DNA of 64,000 nt from Cryptomeria japonica (Eukaryota > Streptophyta > Pinopsida > Cupressales > Cupressaceae), in assembly GCF_030272615.1 (NCBI RefSeq), contig NC_081406.1:475622900-475686899 (forward strand). Reading direction: 5' to 3'. The notes beneath the pieces were generated by a model. That model saw nothing but the letters and a program-made list of their open reading frames with translations, was not told where the DNA came from and did no database searches. Positions 1 to 12,401 of the stretch are shown in pieces. The translations under genes and the position numbers were made by a program. Every line of letters begins with the position of its first letter. Within the stretch, counting starts at the first letter, position 1.

Positions 1-27
1 GGACAAGCAATATTGGGGAGGGCGGAC
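1..27 (+). pseudogene. C-terminal tail of chromovirus integrase plus polypurine tract
   Basis: The first codons read D-K-Q-Y-W-G-G-R-T-V-M-S-P and run into the following LTR. This is the usual end of a plant chromodomain integrase, where the last codons overlap the polypurine tract (GGGGAGGGCGGAC, 15-27) and the LTR start. The same layout recurs near 4160-4192 and 27265-27303 and, on the minus strand, at 8712-8760. The rest of the element lies left of the window. Assignment to the chromovirus branch of Ty3/gypsy is established family knowledge applied to a very short stretch. Confidence 0.65.
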
Positions 28-1909
28 TGTAATGTCCCCTTCTCAGGCGTAATGTTTCAGTTGACCGATGGCCTATTTCGGAGACCGTAGGCTACTCAAT
101 GGGTGAAATTAGGGTTTCCAATTTTGGAGTTTGTTGTTGCTCGTGAATTAGAGTTTGGATCGCGGATTCTTTCTGGGTTTTCAAAGGGCTTCACAGTGGT
201 ATGTCCGACTTTGCGTTCCGAGCACTTTTTGGAATTTACTATTTTTAGTAAATTCTATTTCTGGCAGTGGTCTTGATTATTTCGACACAGTTGGTTCTCT
301 TCTTCAGTTGGTTCAGTTGGCTTCGTCACTTTTGGCCTTGGGATGTTTTTGGAGAGATAAGTTCATTTCATTTAAATAATGTTATGTTTTAATGTTATAT
401 TTTAAAGTTGACCCCTTGGCCTAGCTTCATCACTTCAAGTTGTTTTAAAAGGTGGTCTTCAAGGGTGGACGCATCATGGAAGGGATTTAATATTTCCTAA
501 GGTCTAAAATCTTGCTTATGAAAAGGGGTGCCAACTTTATGAAGAGAAGTGAATTAAAATAAAGGTTAATCAAGCTTTTAAAAGTGGCGCCATCTCTTGG
601 AGGAAAATTCAAATGTGAAATTAGGGCACACTTTTTAGAAGCCTCTAGAGATCCCTTGTTAAGCTTATAAATGGAGGCCTCTTCCCTTCATTTGGTATCT
701 TATGTCTATTGTAATGTTACTCTGCCAGAATGGTATTGGGGTTGCTTCGAGGAATGAATGCCTCCTAGCCTTGGCATTGCTTCTTGCTTGAAAGATAGCA
801 ACTAGTGGTGATTTAGTGTAGTTGTGAGAGTTTGTAGTGGGGATTGCATTGTAGCTTGAGTTGTGCTTGAAGTTCCGTTATTTGCATTTCATTTCATTTT
901 CGGGAGTCGCGGTTAGCAAGGCAGATTTGTAGTTTCACTCATATATTTCAAAATAAAAACATATTCATTCTTGGTATTGCATATTTCCTCTTGTTTTGGC
1001 TGGGCGCTCCTTTGTGCAAATTTGCAGATTCTAATATGAAGTGTTTTATTTTATAGAGAAGAACCGCCATTCTTGCCTGGCGTCACTGCTGGGAATTGCC
1101 TTGGGGTTCGTGATAAATAATTTGTTGGGTTAATGTCTGATTTCTTGGTATTGGTTGGGTCGCCTCCTTCATAGGAAGCCATTGCTTTTGGTTTTGGGTC
1201 ACTCGGACTAGTATTGAGAGAGTAATGAGCATTTTAGTGATTCCATGTGTTGCTGGTTAAGCATTTCACGTGCAGGTCTGTCATAAATCAGAATATTAAG
1301 ATTGATCCTTGTTTAGAATTTCTTGGACTTATCATTTTTGTTAAGCCCGAGAGAGGCTTCTATATTGTTACAGCATTGTATAGTCTTAATCCTATGATCT
1401 TGGCAAGCATTTACTATCATATTGTAAGCTGAACAGTATTACTGGCAGCATTTCTTCTCATTTTCATTTCACGCTTGTTATTTACATTTAATTCCATTTC
1501 TAAGTTCTTAGCATCTCCGCCATATGGTAGCTCCATTCCCACCCTGGGTTTGAAAGCACATGCTTGGTGTCAAGTTTTCCTTTCAGCAGTTGTAATTGTA
1601 AAGATCCTTTGACCATATGTTAGTCCATCTTGGGCACATTCTTGGTTAGAGTTGCTTTGAGCATGCACCAAGATCCTCTGACCATACGTTAGTCCATCTT
1701 GGGCACATTCTTGGTTAGAGTTACTTTCAGAATGCTTTAAGACCCTCTGACCATATGCTCACGCCTTGCCCAACCCGGGATCCTGGTGTACATTCTTTGT
1801 TAGAGTTGTTTTCCGCATTGTTTTGGTTTATGTGCTAACCCTAACGGATGTGTGTTGCATTACTCTTTGTAATTGAAAAATTGAAAAAAAATTGGTCGGG
1901 GATATTTCA
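28..1909 (+). repeat. LTR of a TGTAATGTCCCC-type chromovirus (probable 3' LTR)
   Basis: It starts with TGTAATGTCCCC directly after a polypurine tract. It probably ends at GGGGATATTTCA, matching the GGGATGTTTCA end of the LTR at 13883-15450, whose ends are fixed by a target duplication. A small hairpin (TGGCCTA 69-75 against TAGGCTA 88-94, one G-T wobble) sits near the start, as in related LTRs. No target duplication can be checked because the 5' side is outside the window, so the right end is the uncertain part. It includes the 69-bp tandem repeat at 1601-1738. Confidence 0.6.
1601..1738. repeat. 69-bp tandem repeat, two units plus a decayed third
   Basis: Unit 1 is 1601-1669 and unit 2 is 1670-1738. 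Both start AAGATCC and contain GACCATA, GTTAGTCCATCTTGGGCAC and TTGGTTAGAG. A third, diverged unit begins at 1739 with AAGACCCTCTGACCATATGC and keeps a TTGTTAGAGTTG segment. The array lies inside the LTR at 28-1909 and looks like ordinary LTR slippage. Confidence 0.85.
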
Positions 1910-3702
1910 ATATCTTCCAGATTGTGCTGTTTGGAAATTCAATGTCCCTTAAGTTTTTTACGCTGGCCTCTGTGATTGAAGAGAAGGTCTAAATTATTCC
2001 TATGCTCGGTTTCATACTAGGTGGTGGCATGATTGTTAGACATAATGGCAAGCTGAATGTGGACCAGTGGTGATAGGAGGATCAGATACACCCGTTAGTG
2101 TTCAAGATTTACTGAATTGGCTTATTTTGGTAAACAAATTTGCTTAACATAATAGCAGAAAATATGGAAAGTATTTCAGATGTGTATTGAAGGAATTTAA
2201 TGCAGATTCAAGAGCAGATTTGTAAGTGAGATTAGAGCAGAATTTAAGGAAGAGATATTTGAGGAAGTAGCACATTCTTGTGATTAGGATTGTGAGTGTA
2301 TACATCATTCAAAGTCAAATTTGTGAAAGAAGAATTCAGATCTCTAAAGGAAAGATATGCATCATTCAAAGAGTTTTGTGAAAAAGAACTCAGAGCTGTG
2401 AAAGAAACATATACATCATTCAAATTCATATTTGTGACAGGGAGATTGTGCCAATTTGAGAAGGTGAAGCAATGAAGAAGTAAGGAATATGTATGAAGAT
2501 TATTCAAGAAGGTAATTATAGAGTGGATAAGAAGAATTTATGAAGGCATAGGAGGAGTTTTGTCATCCATTGAAGAGGAGATTTTGTGAGGGAGTTTGTA
2601 ATTGTCTATCATTTGTTGAAGAAGCCACATTCAAGGTGGAATTTAGTTCTGATTTGGAAGTTGGTGCTTCCCAAAGCAGAGATTGGTGTCTGTCACTAAG
2701 TTGGTGCTTAGCTGTGGGGATTTGTGCCTCCAGTAGTTTGGTGCCTATGAACTTAGGGATTGGTGTCTCCTGTAGGTTGGTGTGTCCAAAGTTGTACGAA
2801 TATTTTAATATGAGTAATATTTTGTCGTCGTTTCCACATAAATGAACCTAGATAGAAACATGTAAATATCGTGTGTTGTTGTGTTCTTCTTATGTGCATA
2901 ATTATTGATGTTGAGTAAATGATGTTATTGTGATTGATAAAGTGTTAAATTGGTAAAAGTAGTATCATACTGATTCACCCCATGCCCCCATCCTCCCTGC
3001 TCAATATTTGTGTGCTCTTCAGTTGGTCTAGGCCTACAAGAAGTAGGAAAAATTGAAAGAGAATATTATGGAGGAGGATGGTGTATAGTCCAATAGGTAG
3101 TTGTTAGCATTGGAGTAAATTGGGTGAAAAACTATGGAAGTATCTAACTTGGTGGAAGGGAACACCATGGCCTAATTCTTTGGGTCAAAAGTATTGAGTT
3201 CTACCATATAGCCAAATTTATGAGCACCATGCTTGCAAACCCTTGCCTGGATGTTTGATGCTATAACATCCTTGGGTAAAAGCAATCTTGCATCACTAAG
3301 AAAAAAATATTAAGTGGTTTTTGAGTTTCTTGGTACTTTGGTTTTCTTAAATATTGATTTTGATCAAACTAATTTTGAAATAGAAGGTTTAAAATTTTGA
3401 AAAGAAGGGAAGAATCGTATAAATTATTTAATAATTTCCCACCAAATTAGAGGTTAACTGAAGATTTCTTTTGCTAGTGATGGCATAGTTGAGAAACTAT
3501 GAATGCTCATTGATAATAATATTATAATAGCATCTTTTTTCTTATTGCTTTGTTTTTGTAGAATAAGAGGAACAAGTGTAGTTTATTAGATATTTTTAGA
3601 TTTAGAGAATCTAAATATGTGCAATCTTTCGATATGGTGCATTTATTTCTATATGCATAGTGAGTTAATAGATTGGACAATAGAGGTTGTCTCCATCAAT
3701 TT
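1910..3702. other. Unassigned AT-rich stretch with weak internal repetition
   Basis: I see no convincing coding region. Between about 2300 and 2440 the motif CATCATTCAAA recurs three times at about 55-60-bp spacing with GTGAAAGAA between, suggesting a decayed tandem repeat. Around 2660-2790 the phrases TTGGTGCTT and TTGGTGTCT recur irregularly. The short open frames here have no recognisable domain and are treated as chance. Confidence 0.4.
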
Positions 3703-4192
3703 TGTAACAACCCAACCTACTTTTTTATTTGAATTTTGCAATATTAAATTGCAATGCAATGTCTTCAACATTTTTTGGTCACCCAGATCCTAGAGTGGGC
3801 AAGGTGAGAGTAGTGCCTCCAACCACAAAATAAATCTAAATGAATGCAATTACATAATTGGTGGCAAGTTGATCAAAATACGCAGGTGGCAGAGTCCACC
3901 TAATCGACACCTCTTCGGTGTACTATGTAGAATCACATGTAGGGGCAAAGATAGCCTATCAACACCTCTTTGGTGGACTGTGTATGCTATGCAAGCCATT
4001 GACAATATTTTTGAGAGAATTTTTTAGAGGAGGTTACTTTGCAGGTGCATAGTTGTATAGTGCTTCATGCAAAAGAAGCTACAAACCACCTAGGTTGGTT
4101 TGCGATCTAGGAATCTCTTTGACGATTCAGAATTGATTGGTTGGTCAAGGCTGGCCATTGCTTGAGGGCAAGCAATTCTAGGGAGGGAGGAA
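3703..4192 (+). other. Possible LTR start followed by a decayed chromovirus 3' end
   Basis: TGTAACAACCCAACCTAC at 3703 looks like an LTR beginning but has no confirmed end. Bases 4160-4192 (GAGGGCAAGCAATTCTAGGGAGGGAGGAA) match the chromodomain tail and polypurine tract seen at 1-27, except that the reading frame carries a stop. The piece therefore marks the 3' end of another degraded chromovirus whose LTR begins at 4193. Confidence 0.4.
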
Positions 4193-4549
4193 TGCAATGT
4201 CCCCATTTTTATGCAATATTGTTCTGCGAGATTTTGGCTAGTTTTTGAGTTTTCCAGTAAACCTATTGGTGTGTTGGGGAGAACTCCAAGGTTTCTGGAG
4301 AATCTTGGTTTCTTTTTAATTGGCATTTGTTAATAGATTTGAATTCAGTTGGTGATTTGGTTTGCAAAGACCCTTCCAAAAGCGTTTTTGGGGTCCTAGT
4401 GTGTTGTCCAAATTTCTTGAAGAGCACGTGTGATGACCCCTTCCTAAATTCACCCCAAAAACATAAATTAGCAATAATTTGAGGATTTAGGAATAGGAGC
4501 TCATCCTTTATACAAAATGACTTTTTTTTCATACTATGCAACCATAGCT
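4193..4549 (+). repeat. LTR start (TGCAATGTCCCC), interrupted
   Basis: TGCAATGTCCCC follows directly after a polypurine tract (AGGGAGGGAGGAA, 4180-4192), so this is the beginning of a 3' LTR in plus orientation. It is interrupted at about 4558 by the possible DNA transposon described next and probably resumes at 7169. I could not find its right end. Confidence 0.5.
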
Positions 4550-5116
4550 GATATTATCTATCTTACCCCAAGTTTCCGGGACGGGGGGACAGGGGGACGA
4601 GTTTCTGGGACAACAATTTTTTTTGCCAAATTTGGGGACGGGGGGGGACGGCAAAGGGGACATCTATATGAAAACATGGATAAAGCATGCATCTATACAT
4701 TATATTCATATGAAAACATGGATATAGCATGTGTATGATACTATGAAAACATTTTAGAATGCAAACATCGAACATACAACATTATCAATAGACTCATTTT
4801 TCAATATGCACTCATAATTCAGAATTTCAATTCATTCACATTGTCAATATGCATATCATAATAGATATTAAAGAAACAACGTACAAAATTCCCAAAGGCT
4901 ACACTGCTGCCATATTGTTTCATTGTCAATTGCGATATGGAAATCAAAATGGTACTAAATAAATACTAAAAAGAAAAGTATAATATTTATTATTTAATAT
5001 TTTATTATTTAATTTATTTTCTATTTATAAATTTTAAAATTTATAATATGAATTAATTTAAAATTATGAATATTTGATATGAATTAATAAATTTAATGTT
5101 GCCTTTTAATTTTTGA

Positions 5117-5323
5117 TAGAGGGCCCATGTTAGAAAAATATAGATAGTCGTATTTTGATTTCATAACTATTCAAATTCAATAATAAAAAAATTGATAGTC
5201 ATTTTAAATTTTTTTTCAATATAGAGGGCCCATGTTAGAAAAATATAGATAGTCGTATTTTCAATAATTTTTTATAACTATTTTGAAAAATTTGAATTTA
5301 TAGAAGGCCCAAGTTAGAAAAAT
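5117..5323. repeat. Irregular direct repeats TAGAGGGCCCATGTTAGAAA
   Basis: A 40-bp unit beginning TAGAGGGCCCATGTTAGAAA occurs at 5117-5156 and 5222-5261. A shorter diverged copy beginning TAGAAGGCCCAAGTTAGAAA is at 5301-5323. The spacing is about 105 and 79 bp, with A/T-rich filler. All three lie inside the possible hAT-like element left of the solo LTR. Confidence 0.8.
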
Positions 5324-5420
5324 TAAAAAAAAATTGAAAATATGACTTTTTTTTATTTTTTAAATATTTTTCCCTAGCCCTAGATGTGGGGGACGTCTAG
5401 CCGTCCCCAATCCGTCCTTA

Positions 5421-6550
5421 TGTAATGTCCCCACTTTGAAATAGAATTTAATAATAAATGATAATAATAAAATTAAAACATTAAAAACTAAATTAAAATA
5501 TAAAATAATATAATTAAATATGATTAATTAAAAATTAATAAAGTTAATGAAAAGTCAAAAGACATGAAAGAAAAAGTTGCGACTCCCTCAACAATGAGAT
5601 ATAAAAGGGAGAAGAGAACCTCATTTGAGAGGGGGCATAATTTGGAAATGAGAAGTGCAGATCTGATTTAAATAAGTGCACATCTGATTATGGAAGGTTG
5701 TGTCCCTTTCAAAGGGTAGAAATAATGAAGAGTTGCACTCCTTCAAAGGGTGCTAATGGTGAAAGGGTGTGTCTCTTCCCAAAGGGCATACATGATGAAG
5801 AGGTGTGACCTCTCCCTCAAATTGAGAGATATAAAGGGAAGGAATCAAAAACATCTAGTGACATCACCATTGATCAGATCAGATCAGAATTGTTATCAAG
5901 TTACAGGCAGTAACATTTGTGTTATTGATGGTATGCATGGGGATAGTGTTAACAGTTATAGCCACGTTGGAAGCAAAAACCGTGGAAGGAATAGAGCATA
6001 CCCAGCATATCCAGGATACACCACCGGCAAGTGAACGGTAAGTGGTTTGCCCTAAACAGTAGGAAATACTTCATGAATAATGCCGTGGAATTCGAATCAT
6101 ACCGCAAGATAAATTAAAGCAGAATAGCCGGTAAATAACAGAGATACATTCTAAATTAATATATCAGAGATGCATTTAGAATCAATGTTGCAGAGATACA
6201 TTCATAATTAGCATAATAGAGATGCACTCAGAATTGTAATGACACTTCTAGAGATAGAGATACACTCAGGATTATAATATAATAGTGATATATTAGTGAT
6301 GTTAAATAACAATTACCATAAGATTGTAGAGATACACTCAAAATTAAAACAGATGAAATAGAGATTGCTTTAGAGGCAATTTACAGAGCTAGGGATCATT
6401 GAGGCATTTCAGAGCAGAATTATATTTAAGTCCCTGATAATGTCTACGATGATTGCTCCCTTTAAAGGAGCCATAGAGACCAGAGGGCAAAATTGAATGC
6501 CAAGATTCCAAGAGGAATCCAGAGAAAGATTCACAGGGAATCTCTTAGAG

Positions 6551-6593
<43 letters not shown>

Positions 6594-7007
6594 ATATATA
6601 TTGTAGAGGTTAACCATATGCATATGTTAGAGATAGAGAAGCTTGAGTAGGGGTGGGATCTCTGCCAAGCTTTGAGAAAATTAATGATTTCACTCATTAA
6701 TAGATATCCCAAATAGAGACCTTAGGAGGACGACATCCTGGGTTGCTCCTAACTGAGAAATATTTCTCAATAGAGGGTTGGGTCAATCCAGGTAAGGTCC
6801 AACTGAGTATTGTATCATTTTTTATAGATAACAATAAATTAGCTTAACATTATTTGTTAAATATGTAGAATAACATATAGCATTCTTTCTTGTATAATTG
6901 CCCAAACAAATATATATGTTTAATTATCTTTCATATTGTTTGTATACTAACGTTTGTTTGCAGGACTTGAACGCCAAATAATCCAATCCCCAACTGGGAA
7001 CATTACA
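5421..7007 (+). mobile_element. Solo LTR, family C, copy 1 (TSD CCTTA)
   Basis: This 1587-bp unit begins TGTAATGTCCCC and ends GGGAACATTACA. It is flanked by a perfect 5-bp duplication, CCTTA, at 5416-5420 and 7008-7012. There is no internal coding sequence, so it is a solo LTR left by LTR-LTR recombination. It contains a pure AT dinucleotide run (about 6553-6591). The same family appears in opposite orientation at 19703-21137; both share GTTAACCATATGCATATG and CTGCAAACAAACGTTAGTA. It is nested inside the possible hAT-like element. Confidence 0.92.
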
Positions 7008-7168
7008 CCTTAGCCGTCCCTGAGACGTACAGACGTCCCCTCAAAATTCTGACAATTTGGGGACAGGGGGGACGTCCCCTGGCCGTCCCCAAGTCCTCGA
7101 AACGTCCTCGGGACTGGGAGGGGGGTTTTCAGGTAGGGGACGCGTCCCCGGGTTTCGTAGGATATTAT

Positions 7169-8711
7169 GCATACCTATCAATCATTTACTTATGCCAATA
7201 ATGAAATGTTAAAATATTTTCAATTAAGATGAATAGATTGTTATTTTGTTGAATGATTTATGCTCCTTAGATTGCATGAGACTCCTCTTCCTTATTCTGC
7301 TAAACCTTACAAGATGGAAGATTTACTGTGCCAAGGGCGCATGACACAGTCTACATGCAGCTCCCTCAAGGTTTTCTACCTGTCTTGGGACATTTTTTGC
7401 CCTGTGACCAATTTACTCTGCCTTTCCCCCACACACTCCCAATCTTTGCAAGTATTAGAGAAAGACGAAGAATCGGATCACTGTAATCTATGGGTTAAGA
7501 ATTAAATTTGATATGGCATTATTTGAATTACATTGTCAATTATTTACTTAGTCCTTAATTATCTGTTATGTGAATTGTCAGCATTTTATTGTTATCATTA
7601 CAGTAGTAAATTTGATCATTACTAAGTGCATTACTTAATTAGCATTGATTTAAATTGCTGATGAGATATGAGCTTTATGTTAAATGGTGATTAAATGTTA
7701 TATTACTTGGCTGATGAGTTATCAGCCATGTTTTACTTATATATTTGTAGTATTCATTTTATTACCCATATTGCTTGTTTACATGTTATATTTATTGACT
7801 GAAATATTTTCTTAAGTCTTCCTTACTTATATTGTAATATATTTAAAACAAAATATCTTACATACTTTATAGTTTACATATATGCATTATGTGCTATGCA
7901 TGAATCCTGAAAATTAATAAAAACCAAACCATTCAGACTATACTTACCTTCTGCAGACTGACTGCTGTTGGAATATTCTCTTAATCTACCTGTAGCAGAC
8001 CGGACTACTATCTTAGTATTTCCTTCTTCCTTGCTGTCTGTCCATAGCTCTCTCTTAATATTTCTTTTTTCCTTCTATCTCCCGTCTCCCCTCCTTAGGA
8101 AAGATCTGGCCCGTTATCCTCATGGGAGAGGCACATTCCCTGTTTGGAGGATGGCACCTACTTGCCAAAGGCTGCATGCCTTGTCCTCACACCCAACCGA
8201 GTCAAAGAGTCACGTGGATTGAGATGCCAGCGGTTTGTGAAGGATTGCAGACCGATAACTTAACAATAAGGACTACATTTTACATGGTATACATCGTGTA
8301 ACATATAGATTATATTATAGAATAAACATCTGATTATAAATAAGCATATGAATTATATTATAATAATAATATAAATTATATTATAAAATAAACATTTGAA
8401 CATAAACATGTAAATTATATTATATTATACTATAAATTATATTACAAAAAAAAATATGATCACTATACCAATTGTGAATTGTAAATAGCATTTTTTAGTA
8501 ATAACATATAAGTTATATGGAATGAAAATAATTCAACATTTAGATTTTAATTATGAATAAATCATATATAGATTATAATTATGAATTAAACAATTAAATT
8601 ATAATTATGAATAAAAAACATATATAAGGAACTATATCTATATCTTAGAATTTGAACCACTGTATTTACAATTTATGATTTTTATTATATTTGGTTTTTA
8701 TAATACATAAA
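7169..8711. other. AT-rich stretch, probably LTR remnants
   Basis: No coding region can be supported. The left part probably continues the LTR interrupted at 4558. The right part (8280-8710) is extremely AT-rich and lies where the 3' LTR of the minus-strand chromovirus ending at 8712 should be. That LTR would start on the minus strand at 8730 with TGTCATGAACC, but I could not locate its other end. Confidence 0.35.
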
Positions 8712-8850
8712 TTAGGCATGGTTCATGACAGTTCGCCCGTCCCAAATTTGCTTGTCCTCAAGCAAATTAAGATTTGGATGGGACATAATCTCTTCCCCCT
8801 CCCATGTAGCATCCTCTCTAGATAAACCTTTCCATTTTACTAAGTATTCA
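8712..8850 (-). pseudogene. Chromodomain and C-terminal tail of a chromovirus integrase
   Basis: The minus-strand frame contains the chromodomain core E-Y-L-V-K-W-K-G-L, then D-A-T-W-E, and ends L-L-E-D-K-Q-I-W-D-G-R-T-V-M, which runs into the LTR start. Chromodomains at the integrase C-terminus are believed to target integration through histone marks. Only this end survives: upstream coding is cut at 8946 by repeat B1. A 38-bp stretch (GCATGGTT core) is directly repeated at about 8695-8730 and 8855-8888, the second copy lying inside the coding frame. Confidence 0.75.
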
Positions 8851-8945
8851 GGTTTTATTATACATAGATTAGGCATGGTTGATGACAACATGTCTATTTT
8901 TAGAAAGTTTTTGAGTTGTCTCCAGTCTTCACCCCATTGGCTTGG

Positions 8946-11900
8946 TGTTGGTTGAATTTTTTGTACACTTGGGGGGATGTACAAAATTGTGGTTTCAGCC
9001 ACAATGTGTGAGTATGATAGTCTCCTAATTTAGGGAAGGCTCCCCCTATCTACAAACTAAACTAATCTAATATGGGTGGGACAACAGTCTTTCTTCTTCT
9101 TTCAAGAAAAACTATACTCTTTTCTCTTCACATAAAAAGTAATAGCAATTGGAAATAAATAACAACAAATAAAAAAATGAGACTTTTTGTAGGATTTTTG
9201 GAACATAAAGGGAAGCAAAGTTTCCATGAAGGCACCAAGGCTTCCGTCACTTTTCCGGGATGGGAAAATAGAAAGAAAGCTCAAAGTCTTCAACTATCTA
9301 TTCTCCTATCAACGTTTTTAGATGATTTTCTGCTAACTAAGCACAATATGTAGCAGCTCAAAGTCTAACTACATGATGCACTTCACCTTACATGCACAAG
9401 TCTTAAAAATAGAAGCAGCACAAAGTCTACAAGCTATCTTCCCACTTTAGCTTTCCACACTAGTTTTAGATATGATAAGCAGCTCAAAGTCTGCAAGACC
9501 AAATTTGAAAACCAAACATATAACTCTCAATACAATTAGCAGCTCAAAGTTTGCAAGATTGGCTTTAAATTCCTCTTTCACAATAGAACAAACTTCACAA
9601 TCAACTCTAGAAAATGACGTCACATAACAACTTGAATTGGCACAGAGTCTCAACACAACTTGCCTCTTTTATTGAAAGCAATCTGATTTACATCTAAGCT
9701 CAAAGTCTTAGAGTGCACATACAAACTGGTAGAATTTTGTTGCATTGCCAAAAGATATCTATTACAATAGATCCCCTCAAGTATTTATAGGAGAGGAGCC
9801 TTGAGAAAAAGGTGGGAGGATCCTAACTAACTTGAGAAATTCTCTCAACCACCAAGACTTATTCAACAATTAACTATGTCTTATTCCAACTACAGTCCTA
9901 ATTGAACTCAACTTGTAGTTTCTTTACATGTAATTACAAAAGTGCAAGTGATGAGTTAACTTGCAATTACAAAGTTATTTTTTTACATGTAACTTGTCGA
10001 AACAAAATTACAAATGCATAATTAATCTAAGTGTCCAAAGACACGACTCTAACTACGACATCCTTTGTCTGTGACGATCTTCATGTCGCTTCAAGATGCT
10101 AGAACTTGAAGTATTCTGGATCAGTGAAGACATCTTGAACCGGAATGAGAATTTGCATTCTTAATGATCTTTGTGTCCTTGTCCAATGAACTTCAACCTT
10201 ACCTTTTTGCTTGGGGTAGTACTCGATTTTCAGGAGGGAAAGGGTTGCCTTCCTCTTTTCATGTTATGACCATCTTTGTCTTGAAAGCATTCTATGTTCT
10301 CAACGATGAATTGTTGTTGTATCTCTTCTTTGTATCATCCTCCAATCTTGAAATCTACTTGCAAAATAAGGCCCATGCGTTAATCCATTGATTTGGTAGA
10401 TCGTGTGTGCAAACAAGACTGACATGGGAAGTGATAAATTGATACAAAAATGGGCTCATAGGTGAATTTCGGGTTCTGGAAGCTGCATTACATGTGTGGG
10501 GAAAACAAGAGCATTAACTTGCAATTGTGGAGAACAAACATGCAACTTCATATGTGTAATGGGTAACTACAAGTTTGCACTTGTAATTGGACCTTTAAAA
10601 CTCATTTTCAAGTGTTTTTTGAGTGCATTTTTGACCAATTTCGGGTTCTGAATGGCTGACTGCAAGTGAAGACTTTAAATGGGAAAAATGAATGAAGGTG
10701 TGAAATGAGTGGATGAAATGGTGGGAATGGTATGTACGATGATGGAAATGAATATGAGTAAAAATGAAAAGATTTTGGGAAGATCATCTTTATGAAAATG
10801 TGAAGAACTTTCAACATGTAATCTAGTTCTAAAAACCTGATTTTGAAAGGATGAATATTTTCCAATTTAGAAACTTGGAGTTTCACCAAAAGATGGTTAA
10901 GATTTTCCAACCAAAGGGGAAGATCAACTATTTTCATAATACATGCAATCGGGTTTTTAAATCCCGAATGCAAGTAAAGAGGGAAAATGGGGAAAGACAA
11001 TGCAATTCACAAATTGCCTTGCAAACATAGAACAAAGGGGAAAATCTCTCACAAAACCAATTTTAGGCAAAACCAACATATTTACAAATTTACAATTTGA
11101 CCAAGGAAAACCAAACAAATAAGGAATAAAAACAGAAAAGAAAGGAAAGAAACATACCTTGATCAATCAAAATGTCCTCCAAAATAGAAGAAGCAAATCC
11201 TTGAAATAGAAAATTGAAACTTTTAAATAGATACAAGGAGGAGATTCAAACCCTAGCCACGTTTTTCCATAATACCATGTGCAGCAAAAACAGCTATCAA
11301 AATGGCATAATAAATGGTCAAATCTCCATCCAAACCCCATGCCTAGGTGAAGGAAGCAAAAACGACTTAGGAAAGAAGATTCGTGGCAAATTTCAAAGGC
11401 AAATCGTGGCATTTCTCAAACACGTTTTTGCTGTTAAAACACCATAAAATCAGCAACAATGTCTTCCAAATGGCGTGAAGAGAGTTTCAAAATGCATCAT
11501 GAAATCAAAACGCTTTCCTCCTTGAATTTCTCCATAAAAATCGTTGGAAATCTTCAGCAAAATCCTCCAATATTGCTAGTCGGGTTTTTGGGAAAGAACA
11601 AGTTTAAAATTGCAAAGAACACATGAAATCAGGTTTCTAAAACCCATTTGCAAGTTTAAAAATGTTCACTTTTCATGTATAAAGGCAAAATCGGGTTTGT
11701 GAGAGCAAACGACAAGTTTAAAATACTTGTAATAGGGAAATAAAACTCCCATTACAAGTTTTAAACAACTCAACAAAAGACTAGTAAAGGGAAAATAAAA
11801 TTCCTTTTACAAGTCACAAAAACAACTTAAAAATAAAACTTGTAATAGGGAAATAAAATCCCTATTACAACTTAAAGTGACTTTATAAAACTTGTAATGG

Positions 11901-12401
11901 AGGAGAAAAACCCCTACCATAACTTAAAATCACTTAAGTGGAACTTTTAAAAAGAATTACAAGTTTTATTTTAACTTTATAATTTAAAGTTCACTTGTAA
12001 TATGCCCAAAAAGTTCCTACAATGACTTCAAAGACAAAAAGCAACAAGGGGGAAATAAAAAGTAAGTTACAAGTTCTATTTTTCATAAAGTGTGCTTGTA
12101 ATTAACTAAAAATTTCCCTACAACATTAAAAAAAAGGAAAAACATAAAACTTGCAACTTAAGGAAAATTTTCCACCTACAGTCAGGGAGAAAAATCCCGA
12201 AATTGAAGGAAAAACATAGCAAATGGACCCAAAAATGCGATGAAATTTGAAATGTGGTTTAAGGATGGACTAGGATTAGTCCAGTCCAAGGATTAGGTGA
12301 AATTCTGTCTTGGGAAGCATGGCTTAGAGTAAAATTTTCATTTTTTGACAAAATTTTTATGTAATGGTCCTTCATTTTTTAATACAAAAATGAGGACAAC
12401 A
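8946..12401 (+). mobile_element. LTR-like repeat B, copy 1
   Basis: The unit starts TGTTGGTTGAA and ends GAGGACAACA, so its ends are TGTTG and CAACA. Copies occur at 21606-23874 (inverted), 17964-18898 (truncated) and 37092-39671. The first 1.1 kb carries many GCTCAAAGTCT-like motifs; the distal third carries ACTTGTAAT/ATTACAAGT palindromes. This copy has about 1.1 kb (roughly 10510-11605) that the inverted copy lacks. The flanks differ (CTTGG left, CGAGC right), unlike a simple insertion. There is no coding potential inside. Which strand is transcribed is unknown; the strand given is arbitrary. Confidence 0.75.
11700..12180. repeat. Array of ACTTGTAAT...ATTACAAGT palindromes in B1
   Basis: Several imperfect palindromes follow one another, for example about 11728-11762, where ACTTGTAATAGGGA is followed by CTCCCATTACAAGT. 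The segments between are A-rich. The matching region of the inverted copy is about 21870-22440. See the B4 array (38576-39410) for the related C/G version of the same stem. Confidence 0.75.

Larger units (their letters stand above)
4558..7160. mobile_element. Possible non-autonomous hAT-like element, split by a solo LTR
   Basis: The stretch is flanked by an identical 8-bp direct repeat, GATATTAT, at 4550-4557 and 7161-7168. An 8-bp target duplication is characteristic of the hAT superfamily. The ends are weak inverted repeats: CTATCTTACCCC on the left and CTACGAAACCCG on the right read inward. Both ends carry GGGGACG-rich subterminal sequence in inverted orientation (4575-4660 and 7010-7145). 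The interior without the LTR is about 1 kb, AT-rich and without a transposase, so it would depend on an autonomous relative. A diverged segmental repeat with a chance 8-bp match is the alternative. Confidence 0.5.

Noticed and set aside
6553-6591. AT dinucleotide run as an origin or regulatory element
   Set aside because: It is a plain microsatellite within a solo LTR; nothing suggests more than slippage.
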